A stretch of DNA of 64,000 nucleotides from the NCBI RefSeq assembly GCF_015689335.1, contig NZ_CP065053.1, positions 3,534,001 through 3,598,000 of the forward strand, read 5' to 3'. The notes under the pieces are model-generated. The model worked only from the letters and a program-made list of their open reading frames with translations. It did no database searches and had not been told where the DNA came from. The position numbers and the translations under genes were made by a program. Of the stretch, positions 46,134 through 55,424 are shown in pieces; position 1 is the first letter of the stretch; each line of letters begins with the position of its first letter. Origin of the DNA: Massilia antarctica (GTDB lineage Bacteria; Pseudomonadota; Gammaproteobacteria; Burkholderiales; Burkholderiaceae_D).

Positions 46134-47054
46134 GTGGAATACAAGGACTATTACAAGACCCTCGGTATCGACAAAGGCGCTTCCGCGGAGGAAATCAAAA
46201 AGGCGTACCGCAAGCTGGTGCGTAAATACCATCCGGACGTGAGCAAAGAGCCCGACGCCGACCACATGACCAAGGAAGTGAACGAGGCATACGGCGTGCT
46301 GGGCGACGCCGACAAGCGCGCCGCCTACGATGCGCTGGGCCGCAACCGGCGCGCGGGACAGCCTTTCGAGCCGCCGCCCGACTGGGGCGCGGGCTTCGAT
46401 GGCGACGCGGCCGGCTCCAGCGACTTCTTTTCCGATCTGTTCGCCCATGTCGGGCGCCGCGCCCGCCCCGGCGGACCAAGCTTCCAGATGCGCGGCGACG
46501 ATATCCACGCGGCCATCTCGATCGACCTGGCCGACTCTTATCACGGCTCGACCCGCGCCATCACCCTGCGCGTGCCCGAGCACGACGCCCATGGCAGGGT
46601 GGTGACGCGCGAGCGCGTCGTCAACGTCAAGATTCCCAAGGGCGTGCTGCCCGGCCAGCAATTGCGGCTGGCGGGCCAGGGCCATCCCGGCAGCGGCGGC
46701 GCCGGGGCGGGAGACCTGTTCCTGGAAATCGGCTTCCATCCCGATGCGCGTTACCGGATCGAGGGGCGCCATGTGTATGCCAGCGTGCCGGTGACGCCAT
46801 GGGAAGCGGCGCTGGGGGCCGGCATCGACGTGCCCACGCCGTCCGGACAAGTGGAGGTGGCGGTGCCGTCCGGCTCGCAAACGGGGCGCAAGCTGCGCCT
46901 GAAGGGACGCGGCATTCCGGGAACGCCGGCGGGCGACCTGTATCTCGTTCTCGAGGTCGTCTTGCCGCCGGCAAATACGGACAAGGCTCGCGAGCTGTAC
47001 CGCGCAATGGCACGCGATATGGCCTTCAATCCGCGCGCGCGGACGGGAGCATAG
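46134..47054 (+). CDS. cbpA: Curved DNA-binding protein / DnaJ-class co-chaperone CbpA
   Basis: A 306-residue co-chaperone. The GTG at 46134 is chosen because it gives [12 protein letters not shown], the CbpA N terminus, with GGAG eight bases upstream; an in-frame ATG at 46104 has no such support. The J domain carries HPD (KYHPDVSKE), then a Gly/Phe-type linker and two beta-sandwich substrate domains ([44 protein letters not shown]). It stimulates DnaK ATPase and binds curved DNA in nucleoids. cbpM follows after three bases. Confidence 0.9.
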   Translation: MEYKDYYKTLGIDKGASAEEIKKAYRKLVRKYHPDVSKEPDADHMTKEVNEAYGVLGDADKRAAYDALGRNRRAGQPFEPPPDWGAGFDGDAAGSSDFFSDLFAHVGRRARPGGPSFQMRGDDIHAAISIDLADSYHGSTRAITLRVPEHDAHGRVVTRERVVNVKIPKGVLPGQQLRLAGQGHPGSGGAGAGDLFLEIGFHPDARYRIEGRHVYASVPVTPWEAALGAGIDVPTPSGQVEVAVPSGSQTGRKLRLKGRGIPGTPAGDLYLVLEVVLPPANTDKARELYRAMARDMAFNPRARTGA

Positions 47055-47057
47055 GGC

Positions 47058-47387
47058 ATGGGCGAGATCGATATCGTGGGAGTGCTGCTCGACGACGTGG
47101 CGCTCGACCTGCACGAGCTGGCGCGCGCCTGCGGCGTCGAGCCCGACTGGGTGGTGCGGCATGTGGGCGACGGCTTGCTGGGCGCCGACGAGATCATGGC
47201 GCTGGGCCTGGACGAGGGCGCGCGTGTGCAGTGGCGTTTCCGCAGCGTCGACCTGCGGCGCGCGCGGCGGCTGGTGAGCCTGGAGCGCGATCTCGATGCC
47301 AACGAGGAAATCGCCGCGCTGGTGCTCGACCTGGCCGACGAGGTGAGCCGTCTGCGCACGCGCCTGCGGGTGCTCGGCGCGCTGTGA
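47058..47387 (+). CDS. cbpM: Chaperone modulator CbpM
   Basis: A 109-residue protein three bases after cbpA. The MerR-like helix-turn-helix part (LDLHELARACGVEPDWVVRHVGDGLL) and the C-terminal helix (LERDLDANEEIAALVLDLADEVSRLRTRL) match CbpM, which binds the CbpA J domain and blocks its activity. Gene order cbpA-cbpM is as in enterobacteria. Confidence 0.85.
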   Translation: MGEIDIVGVLLDDVALDLHELARACGVEPDWVVRHVGDGLLGADEIMALGLDEGARVQWRFRSVDLRRARRLVSLERDLDANEEIAALVLDLADEVSRLRTRLRVLGAL

Positions 47388-47630
47388 ATGCAGGGCGGCG
47401 CGCCTGCGGCATCCGGTGGACATCGGCCATCTCCTGGCGCTTCGATGTAGTGACTATGCTACCGGTGGGCGCGCTTCGTTTGATGCATCACAATCGTGCT
47501 GGCCGGCGCTGCGCGCATCTTCTGCCGCGTCCGCTTTACAGCGCGCGCGAGGCGGGCGACACGTTGGCGCGATGGCTTTTACAATCCTCCTTCAATCTTG
47601 ATGAATACTCGATAGTGCAAAGGAGTTCAC

Positions 47631-48221
47631 ATGCAGCAAAACAATGGCAAGGCCCTCAAGGGCAAACGGGTGGCGGTGCTGATGACCGATGGCGTCGAGC
47701 AAATCGAGGTCACCTCGCCGCGCAGTTTCCTGCAAGAGCACGGCGCCACGGTGACCTTGATCTCGCCCAAGGCCAAGGGTGACAAGGTGCAGGGCTTCAA
47801 CCATGCGGACAAGGGCGACAGCTTCGAGGTGGACATGCAGGTGGGCCAGGCGTCGCCATCCGACTTCGATGCGCTGCTGCTGCCCGGTGGCGTGTCCAAT
47901 CCCGACGCCTTGCGCCTGGACAAGGCCTCGATCGACTTCATCCGCGCGTTCGGCGCCGAGGAAAAGCCGATTGCCGCCATCTGCCACGGTCCCTGGACCC
48001 TGATCGATGCCGGCATCGCCAGGGCCAAACACATGACCAGCTGGCCGAGCCTGCAGAACGACCTGCGCAACGCCGGCGCCGAGTGGAGCGACGAGGAAGT
48101 CGTGATCGATGGGCGTCTTGTGACCAGCCGCAAGCCGGACGACCTGCCGGCGTTTAATCAGGCTTTTCTGAAATTGCTGGCGATCGATCCGGGGACTGCG
48201 GACCGGGGACCATCTTCGTAA
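47631..48221 (+). CDS. DJ-1/PfpI-family protein
   Basis: A 196-residue protein. GKRVAVLMTDGVEQIEVTSPRSFL, then DALLLPGGVSNPDALR and the nucleophile elbow IAAICHGPWTLIDAG with the reactive Cys define the PfpI/DJ-1 group, seen in stress proteases, glyoxalase III and deglycase-type enzymes. AAAGGAG precedes ATG 47631. The in vivo substrate is uncertain. Confidence 0.9.
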   Translation: MQQNNGKALKGKRVAVLMTDGVEQIEVTSPRSFLQEHGATVTLISPKAKGDKVQGFNHADKGDSFEVDMQVGQASPSDFDALLLPGGVSNPDALRLDKASIDFIRAFGAEEKPIAAICHGPWTLIDAGIARAKHMTSWPSLQNDLRNAGAEWSDEEVVIDGRLVTSRKPDDLPAFNQAFLKLLAIDPGTADRGPSS

Positions 48222-48232
48222 GCCCATGCAAA

Positions 48233-48260
48233 AAAGCCCTTGACGAATCAAGGGCTTTCC
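48233..48260. terminator. Terminator hairpin after the PfpI gene
   Basis: AAAGCCCTT and AAGGGCTTT form a 9-bp stem with an 8-base loop, 11 bases after the PfpI stop. The A run on its left gives a better T tract on the minus strand; rightward the tail is only TTTCC. It probably ends the rightward PfpI transcript because no leftward gene lies nearby. The remaining 250 bases to 48508 hold no gene. Confidence 0.65.
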
Positions 48261-48507
48261 GTGCTGCCGGCGGCGCGCTTGGCGAAACCGGCCCCGGTAA
48301 CATGCCCGCTCACTCCAGCTTGCCTGCTTAACGGCTAACGATCCCGCCGGCTTGCCTGTTCGATAAATTGCAGAAAATTGAGCGGTCCCGCCCACAGGCG
48401 GGCATGACGCCCCAAGTGCATCAGGGCATTTGTGACGAAATGCATGACACGTGTCGATCGGTCGGGCTCTGTTACGATGGCGTCTCCCGATAACATGCGC
48501 TTAATGT

Positions 48508-49044
48508 ATGAAGACTCTGATCGCCCTCTCAGGCAGCCTGCGCCGTGACTCGGCCAATACCGCGCTGCTGCGCGCCGCGCTCGCGCTGGCGCCGCCCGGT
48601 GTGCGCGTGGTGGTGTACGAGGGCACGCCCATGCTGCCGTTTTTCAATCCCGATATCGAGGCCGATCCGCCGTCGGCGGTGCGCGAGCTGCGCGCCTTGC
48701 TGAGCGCGGCAGACGGCGTCATCGTGGCCAGCCCGGAGTACGCGCACGGCGTACCGGGAGCGTTCAAGAATATGCTGGACTGGCTTGTCGGTTGCGCCGA
48801 GCTGGGTAGCAAACCGGTTGCGCTGATCAACACCTCGGCACGCGCGGTGCACGCGCAAGCGGCGCTGGCCGAGATCCTCACGACGATGGGATGGCGTGTG
48901 ATCGCTGCGGCGTCGCCGGTGATCGCGGTTGCCAACAGGGGATTCGATCAGGCTCACATCGCGGCCGACCCGGCGCTGGCCGGGCCGCTGCTGATGGCCA
49001 TCGGGGTGCTGGTGCAGGCCGACGCGGACATTGACGCCCCATGA
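48508..49044 (+). CDS. NADPH-dependent FMN reductase-like flavoprotein
   Basis: A 178-residue flavodoxin-fold protein. LIALSGSLRRDSANTALLRAAL forms the FMN phosphate loop and VIVASPEYAHGVPGAFKNMLDWLVG is the family signature. It would reduce FMN, quinones or chromate-like oxidants with NADPH. The stop overlaps the start of the next, frameshifted gene (ATGA), implying co-transcription. Confidence 0.88.
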   Translation: MKTLIALSGSLRRDSANTALLRAALALAPPGVRVVVYEGTPMLPFFNPDIEADPPSAVRELRALLSAADGVIVASPEYAHGVPGAFKNMLDWLVGCAELGSKPVALINTSARAVHAQAALAEILTTMGWRVIAAASPVIAVANRGFDQAHIAADPALAGPLLMAIGVLVQADADIDAP

Positions 49045-49663
49045 CGGATGTTGACTGTCCCCGATGTCGTTCATCCGCGCATACCGTGCCCAAGCTGTTG
49101 CTGATTGCAGCGCATGCGCCTGTGTACGGAGTCGACTTCGGCGAGGGAGGGCCTGGCCATATCAGCTGGCAAGCGATGAATGCTTGCCGGCGGCATTGAG
49201 GGAGTCGCCGCTCAGCCAGTTCGTCGATGGCCGCTATTGTGCCAGCTGCGGCATCGGCTTTGTTCCCGCCTCGCTGCAGTGGGTGCCCGCGCCGGGAAAC
49301 AGCACGCAGGGCAGGGCGGCTTGCCTGCGTCCAGACGGCGCGCAGGCGGGGGACCATGCCGGCTACCTGCGCAATCCCGGACCACGGCCGGCATTTTCCA
49401 GGCTTGCGGAGCACTTGTGGGGCGCGGATGCCGATATCGATTCCGACGGCGATAGCACGCATCCCGAAGACGCCGGCTGGACCGGGCTGACCTTGATTTT
49501 GCGCGCCAGTCCGGACCGCCAGCGCGTCGACGTGGTTCCGGTGTCGCAAGATCCCCTGGTTCTGGCGATACGCTCTGCCGACGCCAGCCTGGCCGCTCGG
49601 GCGCTCGGGCATTTGCAGGAACATGCCGGCGGTACCATCGAGCGTTGCTGGCCGCTCGCATAA
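49041..49663 (+). pseudogene. Two-CxxC (zinc-ribbon-like) protein, frameshifted
   Basis: ATG 49041 overlaps the FMN reductase stop and encodes MTDVDCPRCRSSAHTVPKLL and onward to a TGA at 49197. The frame that carries on (about 49178-49663) reads LPAALRESPLSQFVDGRYCASCGIGFVPASL and remains open for 160 codons. Joined by a one-base insertion near 49180-49190, the two give a single protein of about 207 residues with a CPRC and a CASC pair. This looks like a one-base deletion in the gene, or a sequencing error. No function is known. Confidence 0.55.
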
Positions 49664-49673
49664 CAAGGACACC

Positions 49674-50207
49674 ATGAACACGATCGAGACGTTCGTCGAA
49701 TCGGCCCGCGCTTTTTGCCAATGGGCCGAGGGCGATGTGCTGCCGGGCGAAGCCCAGATGAGCATCGCGCGCCGCCATCTTGCACGTTTGTATGCGCAGG
49801 CGCTGGATTTGCCGCCGCGTGAGTGCGATTGGGGCGATGACGCAGCGGAGGTATCCCACGAGGCGTGGAGCGCGATGTTCAGGCGCTTTGGCGCGCTCCC
49901 TGTCAACTACTATTCGGAGAGCGCCGATCCGCTCGCTGTTCCCTGCGGCGACACCATGATCGGCGATCTTGCCGATGACCTGGCGGACATATGGCGTGAT
50001 CTGAAGCGCGGCCTTAACCTCTTCGATGGCGGCGACGCCAATGCCGCCGTGTTTCGATGGCGCGAACATTTCATCAGCCATTGGGGCAGCCATGCCGCCA
50101 GCGCTTTGCATGTGCTGCAGTGCTGGGAACAGGGCCGCCCCCGCGAGTATGCTGTTGCGCACACCGGTTTGCCGGATGCGGCTACTTGCGGGGATGACCT
50201 GCGCTGA
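49674..50207 (+). CDS. DUF5063-domain protein
   Basis: A 177-residue protein. AAGGAC lies just before ATG 49674. IETFVESARAFCQWAEGD and the helical, Trp-rich body (LADDLADIWRDLKRGLNLFDGGD, WREHFISHWGSHAASALHVLQ) match DUF5063, a family of small cytoplasmic proteins of unknown role. It follows the two-CxxC gene by 10 bases, so the two probably formed an operon. Confidence 0.7.
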   Translation: MNTIETFVESARAFCQWAEGDVLPGEAQMSIARRHLARLYAQALDLPPRECDWGDDAAEVSHEAWSAMFRRFGALPVNYYSESADPLAVPCGDTMIGDLADDLADIWRDLKRGLNLFDGGDANAAVFRWREHFISHWGSHAASALHVLQCWEQGRPREYAVAHTGLPDAATCGDDLR

Positions 50208-50225
50208 TCCCGGCGGGCAGCGTGT

Positions 50226-51392
50226 TTATGGTGCGAGTTGCTTCAGGATCGCGTGACCCGCTTTGACCCTTGCCGGAATCGGATAGTTCTTGTTCGCCAG
50301 GATCGCGATGCCAATTTTCTTCTCCGGCACAAAGGCGACGTAGCTACCGAATCCGCCCGTCGAACCGGTCTTGTCGAACAGGGTCTTGGCGAACGCCGCA
50401 GGCCCCACTGTGAGCCGCTTGGCCGCATTCGGCTCCATGATCATGGTCCTCGAATTGCCTGCCTGTAGTCGCTGCAAGGTGACGGGGTAGGGAAATTGCT
50501 CCCACCCGAGGCCCTGCACCATGGCGCCGACCTTGAAGTAGCCCACATGGGTGCCTTCCACCGCGCGCCGCATCGGCTCATCCAGCCGCTGCGGATCGAT
50601 GTTCACCTGGACGAAACGCAGCACGTCCGCGGCCGTTGACCTGACGCCATACGTCTGCGCAACCAAGACGGCAGGGTCCATCCGGCGCGGCAGGTTGTCC
50701 TCGTCGTAACCCCATGCGTAATTGGCCATTTCACTCTCAGGCACGCGCACATAGCTGGTCTTCATGCCGAGTTGCGGAAACAGCTGTTGTTCCATGGCGT
50801 CGGAAAAGTCGCTCTTGAGCGCCAGCGCGGTGAGATGCCCGAACAGGCCGAGGCTGGGATTGGAATAGCGGCGTTGCGCGCCGGACGCAGCTTGCGGTTT
50901 CCATTGGCGGAAATAGTCGGTCATGGTGGCGTCCGTGACCTCATCGGGAAACTGCAGCGGCAGCCCGCTCCCGGTGTAGGTACCGAAATTGAGCACGCTC
51001 ATCTTGTCGATCGGGCTGCCTTTCAGTTCCGGCATGTAGGTGCCGGGGTGCTCGTCCAGCGACAGCTTGCCGAGCACCTGCGCATACGAGGCCAGGGTCG
51101 CGGTGAGCGTCTTGCTGATCGACCCGAGTTCGAACAGCGTGGCGTCGCCCACCGGCGTATTGTCCTTGACCGATGCGAGCCCGTAGTTGAACACATGCGC
51201 CTGGCCGTCGACCGTCACCGCGACCGCCATCCCTGGCACCTTGTATTCGGCCATGATCGGGCGGATGGCTTTGTCGACGATGGCGCGGATGCGCGCGTCG
51301 CTGTCGGCGGCGTGGCTGTTGAGGGGAGCGAAACAGGACGCTACGATGGCAATGGCAATGCGCTTGGTGCGGTTGGGCGAGAGGGTCAACAC
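50226..51392 (-). CDS. ampC: Class C (AmpC-like) beta-lactamase
   Basis: A 388-residue serine hydrolase. The GTG at 51392 has AAGGA five bases upstream and starts a signal peptide (IAIAIVASCFAPLNSHAAD). All class C motifs are present: SISK (nucleophile and Lys) in ELGSISKTLTA, YSN in QRRYSNPSLGLFG and KTG in FDKTGSTGGFGSYVAF. Length matches AmpC. An odd point is NFGTYTGSGLPLQFPDEV where most AmpC enzymes have 'ATYTAGGLPLQ'. It lies 121 bases downstream of a BlaR1-like gene on the same strand, instead of beside ampR. Confidence 0.88.
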   Translation of the reverse strand: MLTLSPNRTKRIAIAIVASCFAPLNSHAADSDARIRAIVDKAIRPIMAEYKVPGMAVAVTVDGQAHVFNYGLASVKDNTPVGDATLFELGSISKTLTATLASYAQVLGKLSLDEHPGTYMPELKGSPIDKMSVLNFGTYTGSGLPLQFPDEVTDATMTDYFRQWKPQAASGAQRRYSNPSLGLFGHLTALALKSDFSDAMEQQLFPQLGMKTSYVRVPESEMANYAWGYDEDNLPRRMDPAVLVAQTYGVRSTAADVLRFVQVNIDPQRLDEPMRRAVEGTHVGYFKVGAMVQGLGWEQFPYPVTLQRLQAGNSRTMIMEPNAAKRLTVGPAAFAKTLFDKTGSTGGFGSYVAFVPEKKIGIAILANKNYPIPARVKAGHAILKQLAP

Positions 51393-51513
51393 GGTGTTCC
51401 TTTTCTGATGGATGGGATGCAAACGGGTACAGCGATCCACCCCCGTCCTTTTGCATGAGCGGGGTTGCGTGGCTTTCTTTTGTTACGGTTTTTTTTGTCC
51501 GGCGGCGATGCGC

Positions 51514-53355
51514 TTAAAGCGTGCCTAGCCGCGTTCGCAGGTCGCGCAGGAAGGCTTCCTTGACCCGGCCGCCGGCGAAGCCTTCTTGCCTGCGCTCGAG
51601 CGCCATGCGGGCGAACACGATCGTGCGCTGCCCCTTTCTGGCCCAACCAACGTACCAGCCGTACTGGTGATCCGGGTCGTCGCGCCCATCGGGCAGCACG
51701 GGCGACGCCGTGCCGGTTTTGCCGTGGATTTCCCATCCGTTGTCCAGCATCTCGGGCTGCATGATGCGGGCCGTCATGTCATACGCCTTGGGCGCAAGCG
51801 GCAACTGGCGGTTGACCACCTTGCGCAGGAAGGTCACCTGTTCGGCCGGCGATATTTTCAGCGATGAGCTGACCCACGACAGGACCAGACCGTTGTCCTT
51901 GCCCGGGTCGCCCGAGACATCCCGGTTGCCGTAGTCGAAGCTTGTCACGTAGCCATGGAAGCGCGCCGCGCCAAGCCGGGACGCAACTTGCTGGGCGTAC
52001 CACAACACCGAATGCTTGAGCCAACTGCTCGGGTCGGTCGCCGTGCGCCAGGCCGGGTTCCAGTGGACGTAGCCCTTGCGAAACGGCATGACCGGGGTGT
52101 GTTCGTCTTCCAGGATGCCGCTGTCGTAGCCCATCAGGCTGACGGCGATATTGAATGTCGATGCCGGCGTGATCCGCTCGTCGCACTGGCCTTCGTGGAC
52201 CAGGCGCTTGCCGCTGGCGGCGTCGGCCAGTTCGGTGCAGCTGATAGTGTCCGTGGTCGCGCCGGGGCTGACGGGCGTGGACGATGCCTGCGGCGCCGGC
52301 CCGGGCAGCGGCGGCACGGATTCGCCGCGCCAGGCGAATGTCGGCTGGAGCGCGAGGCTGCCCGTCAGGACGCTTGCGAGGGCGGCCAACGCGGCAAGCC
52401 GGGTCCAGCGCCGGTGCGGCATGGCGCCCGGTTCGCGGATCAGGGCGATCCTGCCGGCAAGGGTGGGCGCGCTGACGGCGCCAAATGCGAGGGCGTGGGT
52501 AACCGGCGAGCGTTGCAGTTTTAACTGCACCACCAGGGCCGCCGCGTAGGCTTTGCGCTGGATGGCTGGACGGCCGTCGAGGACATCGCGGTCGCAGCCG
52601 AGTTCCAGCGCCCACGACAGGTTGGCGCGCAGCAGCCGCATGAAGGGATTGAACCAGAGCAGGGTTTGCAGCAGGATGCTGGCGCTGATCCAGTGCAGGT
52701 CATGGCGCCGCAGGTGGGTCAGTTCGTGTTCCACCATCATTTGCTGTTGTGTCGTCTCGAAGCTGCGCAGGTGCGCGGGCAGCAACAGGCGCGGCTTGAA
52801 GAGGCCGAACAGCATGGGCGAGATCGGTGCGTCGATTTCGATGACGGTCGGGTCCAAGGGCAGGGGGCGGATGAAACCGTCGTGCTGGTGCGGAGCGCGC
52901 AGGCGGCCGCCGCTCGCGGCCAGGCTGTTGAGGATGCGGCGCGCCTCCAGCAGCCGGGCAAGCGCGTAGCCAAGGCCGAGCAGGTAGCACAGCAGCCAGG
53001 CGTGGGCGCCCAGGGCCAGCCAGGAACGCTCGGCAGTCTGCGCGCCGGGAGCGCTCGATGCGCTGGCGGTGCTGTTCGACGTGGGAGCCTGCTCCGCAAT
53101 GGCGGGGTGCGCTTGCGTCACGCTCTCGATTTCGATGGGCGGGACCAGGCGCAGGCGCTCGCTGTGCGGCAGCAGGATCAGCAGGAAGGCCGCCACGATC
53201 GTGACCTGGGCGAGCAGCCAGGCCGAGCGCTGCGAGGCGAGGGCGGGCAGGGCGCGCCGGCACAGCGCCATCACGGCCCACACGGCCAGTCCGGCGGCGA
53301 GGCAGCCGCCGCTGGCCAGCAGGAACCGGAACATCAGCAGATCGGTTGGCGTCAT
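51514..53355 (-). CDS. blaR1: BlaR1-like M56 metallopeptidase with class D penicillin-binding sensor lacking the active-site lysine
   Basis: A 613-residue protein. About four membrane helices and a cytoplasmic zinc site HELTH (210-214) form the M56 domain. After a helix at about 310-330, the periplasmic part is a class D (OXA-like) domain: STFN at 399-402, SVLWYAQ (S-x-V box), HGKTGTASPV and YGWYVGWARKG. In BlaR1 and OXA proteins the first motif is STxK; here the Lys is Asn (codon AAT). Its ATG overlaps the blaI stop (ATGA). It should sense beta-lactams, but the missing Lys makes acylation doubtful. Confidence 0.85.
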   Translation of the reverse strand: MTPTDLLMFRFLLASGGCLAAGLAVWAVMALCRRALPALASQRSAWLLAQVTIVAAFLLILLPHSERLRLVPPIEIESVTQAHPAIAEQAPTSNSTASASSAPGAQTAERSWLALGAHAWLLCYLLGLGYALARLLEARRILNSLAASGGRLRAPHQHDGFIRPLPLDPTVIEIDAPISPMLFGLFKPRLLLPAHLRSFETTQQQMMVEHELTHLRRHDLHWISASILLQTLLWFNPFMRLLRANLSWALELGCDRDVLDGRPAIQRKAYAAALVVQLKLQRSPVTHALAFGAVSAPTLAGRIALIREPGAMPHRRWTRLAALAALASVLTGSLALQPTFAWRGESVPPLPGPAPQASSTPVSPGATTDTISCTELADAASGKRLVHEGQCDERITPASTFNIAVSLMGYDSGILEDEHTPVMPFRKGYVHWNPAWRTATDPSSWLKHSVLWYAQQVASRLGAARFHGYVTSFDYGNRDVSGDPGKDNGLVLSWVSSSLKISPAEQVTFLRKVVNRQLPLAPKAYDMTARIMQPEMLDNGWEIHGKTGTASPVLPDGRDDPDHQYGWYVGWARKGQRTIVFARMALERRQEGFAGGRVKEAFLRDLRTRLGTL

Positions 53356-53735
53356 TTTGTGCCGCCATCGGTTTCGGGCCAGTCCTGCAGCAGTTGCTCC
53401 AGTTGTGCCAGTTCGGCGTCATCGACCAGCTTGCTGCCGGTGAACATATTGACCGGGAACGGGCTTGCCATTTCCATGACGCGGGTGCCGAAGTCGTGCG
53501 CAAAGCTGGCCAGGGTGCCGACTTTTTCGAGGGCGGCTTCGTACACTTGCACGCCGTGCAGGGTGGCCTGGCGCAGCGAGCCCTTGTCCAGCATGCGCTC
53601 CAGGGTCTTGCGGGTCGATGAGTATGACCAGCCAAGTTCGTCTTCGATCTGCTGGTGGATTTCGCGCGCGCTGAGCGGCTGTTGTCGCCACAGCGCCTTG
53701 AGGATGATGAGTTCGGAGATCGAGGGGATGGCCAT
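53352..53735 (-). CDS. blaI: BlaI/MecI/CopY-family repressor
   Basis: A 127-residue repressor. The winged helix (ISELIILKALWRQQPLSAREIHQQIEDELGWSYSSTRKTLERMLDKG) is typical of BlaI. The expected cleavage region for a BlaR1-type protease lies between the DNA-binding and dimerisation parts. It is coupled to the BlaR1-like gene by a 4-base overlap. A perfect palindrome 34 bases upstream of its start is the likely operator. Confidence 0.88.
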   Translation of the reverse strand: MAIPSISELIILKALWRQQPLSAREIHQQIEDELGWSYSSTRKTLERMLDKGSLRQATLHGVQVYEAALEKVGTLASFAHDFGTRVMEMASPFPVNMFTGSKLVDDAELAQLEQLLQDWPETDGGTK

Positions 53736-53768
53736 AGAATGCTCTTTGTGCGACGGGTGACGCCATTA

Positions 53769-53784
53769 TGCGACATATGTCGCA
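53769..53784. promoter_or_regulatory. BlaI operator palindrome
   Basis: TGCGACATATGTCGCA is a perfect 16-bp palindrome containing the ACATATGT centre found in bla/mec operators. It lies in the promoter region of blaI. I found no second copy in the 121 bases ahead of the AmpC-like gene. Confidence 0.75.
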
Positions 53785-54008
53785 GGAGCGTCAAGAAAGG
53801 ATGTGGATGGTTGCGCTGGACAGTTTCATAACGCAAGATCCACGAGGTGAATTTGTTCCTCACTGTTGGGGTGTGATAAAGTCGGCTAGGTTATTGATAC
53901 CTAATGCCAAAAAGCGGTAATCACATGATCAAATTTTAGCGGCACAGCGCGGGACATTACACCTTTTCGGGTGTCTACATCGTTAGGGCCCATGAACACC
54001 AAGGGTGC

Positions 54009-55424
54009 ATGATTCAACTCACAGAGCAATCCTCCGATATCTTTAGCAAGCGGCTGACCTATGCGGCTTGCGCCTTGTGGCTCGTGTCTTTGGCGCTTCC
54101 TGGCTTCATGGTCGACTCCCGCGCCGAACCTTTGTTTGGCGGGATGATTCTCCTGCTCGGACCCCTGTTCGGCTGGGCCGTTGGTGGGTGGGCGGTATAC
54201 GCGAACATCTTCTTTCTTGTGGCAGCCGTTGCACTTTTCTTGGGGCGTCGGCCGCGCGGATCGGTATTAACGATGCTCGCGCTTGCAGCCACGCTGCCGC
54301 TTTTCGAAGGCGTCATTCGAGATGAAGGCTCAGGGACAATACTTCCGGTAGTGGGTTGGGGCTGGGGAGCGGTCCTCTGGATCTTCTCTCTTATTGTGCT
54401 AACCACGGCCGCAGCCACCCGAACGCAGCTACTCTCTCTCCTGGGTGCCAGCGTCGTGCTTGGCCTGCTGCTGGTGAGCCTCGTGGCGACTGCCGGTTTC
54501 CATCTGAATCAGCGTTCCGCCGCAAACTCTCAAGAACGCAGCCTCTACTTGTCGGGGGGCATGGCCTTCACGCGTGTGCCGCCATGCGACCTGCCGTTGA
54601 CATCCGTCGACGCGCCATTATTGCCGAGCAATGCAATTGTGGCACTGGACGTCGACCCGGAGTTGGTCAATGCCGCAGGAAGCACGCCATATCTGTGGCT
54701 GCCGAAGCTGCCGAACTACCAGAACAGCGACTCTGCGTGGGTCACATTCAGCGATCCAGTCGTTTCAAGCGGCGAAGTGATGGTCCGCGTTGCCATTAGC
54801 CCGGATCGTCCCGTCCTCCAAGCGCGAAAAACTCAGCAAGGCGCTGTCCTGCGACTTCTCAGCCGCCCTTCGGGGCCCGTCCTGTACGAGCAGAAGCTAA
54901 AGGTAACGTCTACTCTTGGCGGAACGCGGCTGTACTGTCCAATGTCAACTCGGAGTTTCACTGGGCTGCGAGTTGGTTACGACACTAACGTTCTGCGAGC
55001 CGTGGGGCAAGAAGAATACGGCGCGCCGCGACGGGAGAAGCTGGTCGAGGAAGACGCTCGAATTCCTTGTAATCTGAGTGCAGAGGACAAAGACGGGACG
55101 GAGGGGTTAAGGGATTGGGACGGCCGGCAAGTAATCCTGCAGCCAGAGTCGGTCCGCTCCAGGCCCGGCTTCTGTTCAGATACATACATCGTGCTCACTT
55201 ACATCAGCGATCATTCCGCCGGCGGTTTGAAAGATCTAAGCCCAATTGCCCAGGTGTTTGATCGCAAGACACTCCGCCCCCTCGCTGCATTTAATGACCG
55301 ACGCGTGTGTCCGACTGTGCATTGTGAGGAGGCACCTCGTGTGACCGCGCGGGGTGTCCGTGTATCGGACGCTCAGATTATTATTGAGACTACTTCTGGT
55401 GATCTGGTAGCAACGCGGTTGTAG
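54009..55424 (+). CDS. Membrane protein of unknown function
   Basis: A 471-residue protein. Five hydrophobic segments fill residues about 18-165 (LTYAACALWLVSLALPGFMV, FGGMILLLGPLFGWAVGGWAVYANIFFLVAAVALFLG and three more). The C-terminal 300 residues are a soluble, probably periplasmic, domain with Cys residues and beta character. Codon use is less GC-biased than in neighbouring genes, hinting at horizontal origin. There is no recognised family, and it lies between the bla cluster and the ssrA-linked repeats. Confidence 0.6.
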   Translation: MIQLTEQSSDIFSKRLTYAACALWLVSLALPGFMVDSRAEPLFGGMILLLGPLFGWAVGGWAVYANIFFLVAAVALFLGRRPRGSVLTMLALAATLPLFEGVIRDEGSGTILPVVGWGWGAVLWIFSLIVLTTAAATRTQLLSLLGASVVLGLLLVSLVATAGFHLNQRSAANSQERSLYLSGGMAFTRVPPCDLPLTSVDAPLLPSNAIVALDVDPELVNAAGSTPYLWLPKLPNYQNSDSAWVTFSDPVVSSGEVMVRVAISPDRPVLQARKTQQGAVLRLLSRPSGPVLYEQKLKVTSTLGGTRLYCPMSTRSFTGLRVGYDTNVLRAVGQEEYGAPRREKLVEEDARIPCNLSAEDKDGTEGLRDWDGRQVILQPESVRSRPGFCSDTYIVLTYISDHSAGGLKDLSPIAQVFDRKTLRPLAAFNDRRVCPTVHCEEAPRVTARGVRVSDAQIIIETTSGDLVATRL

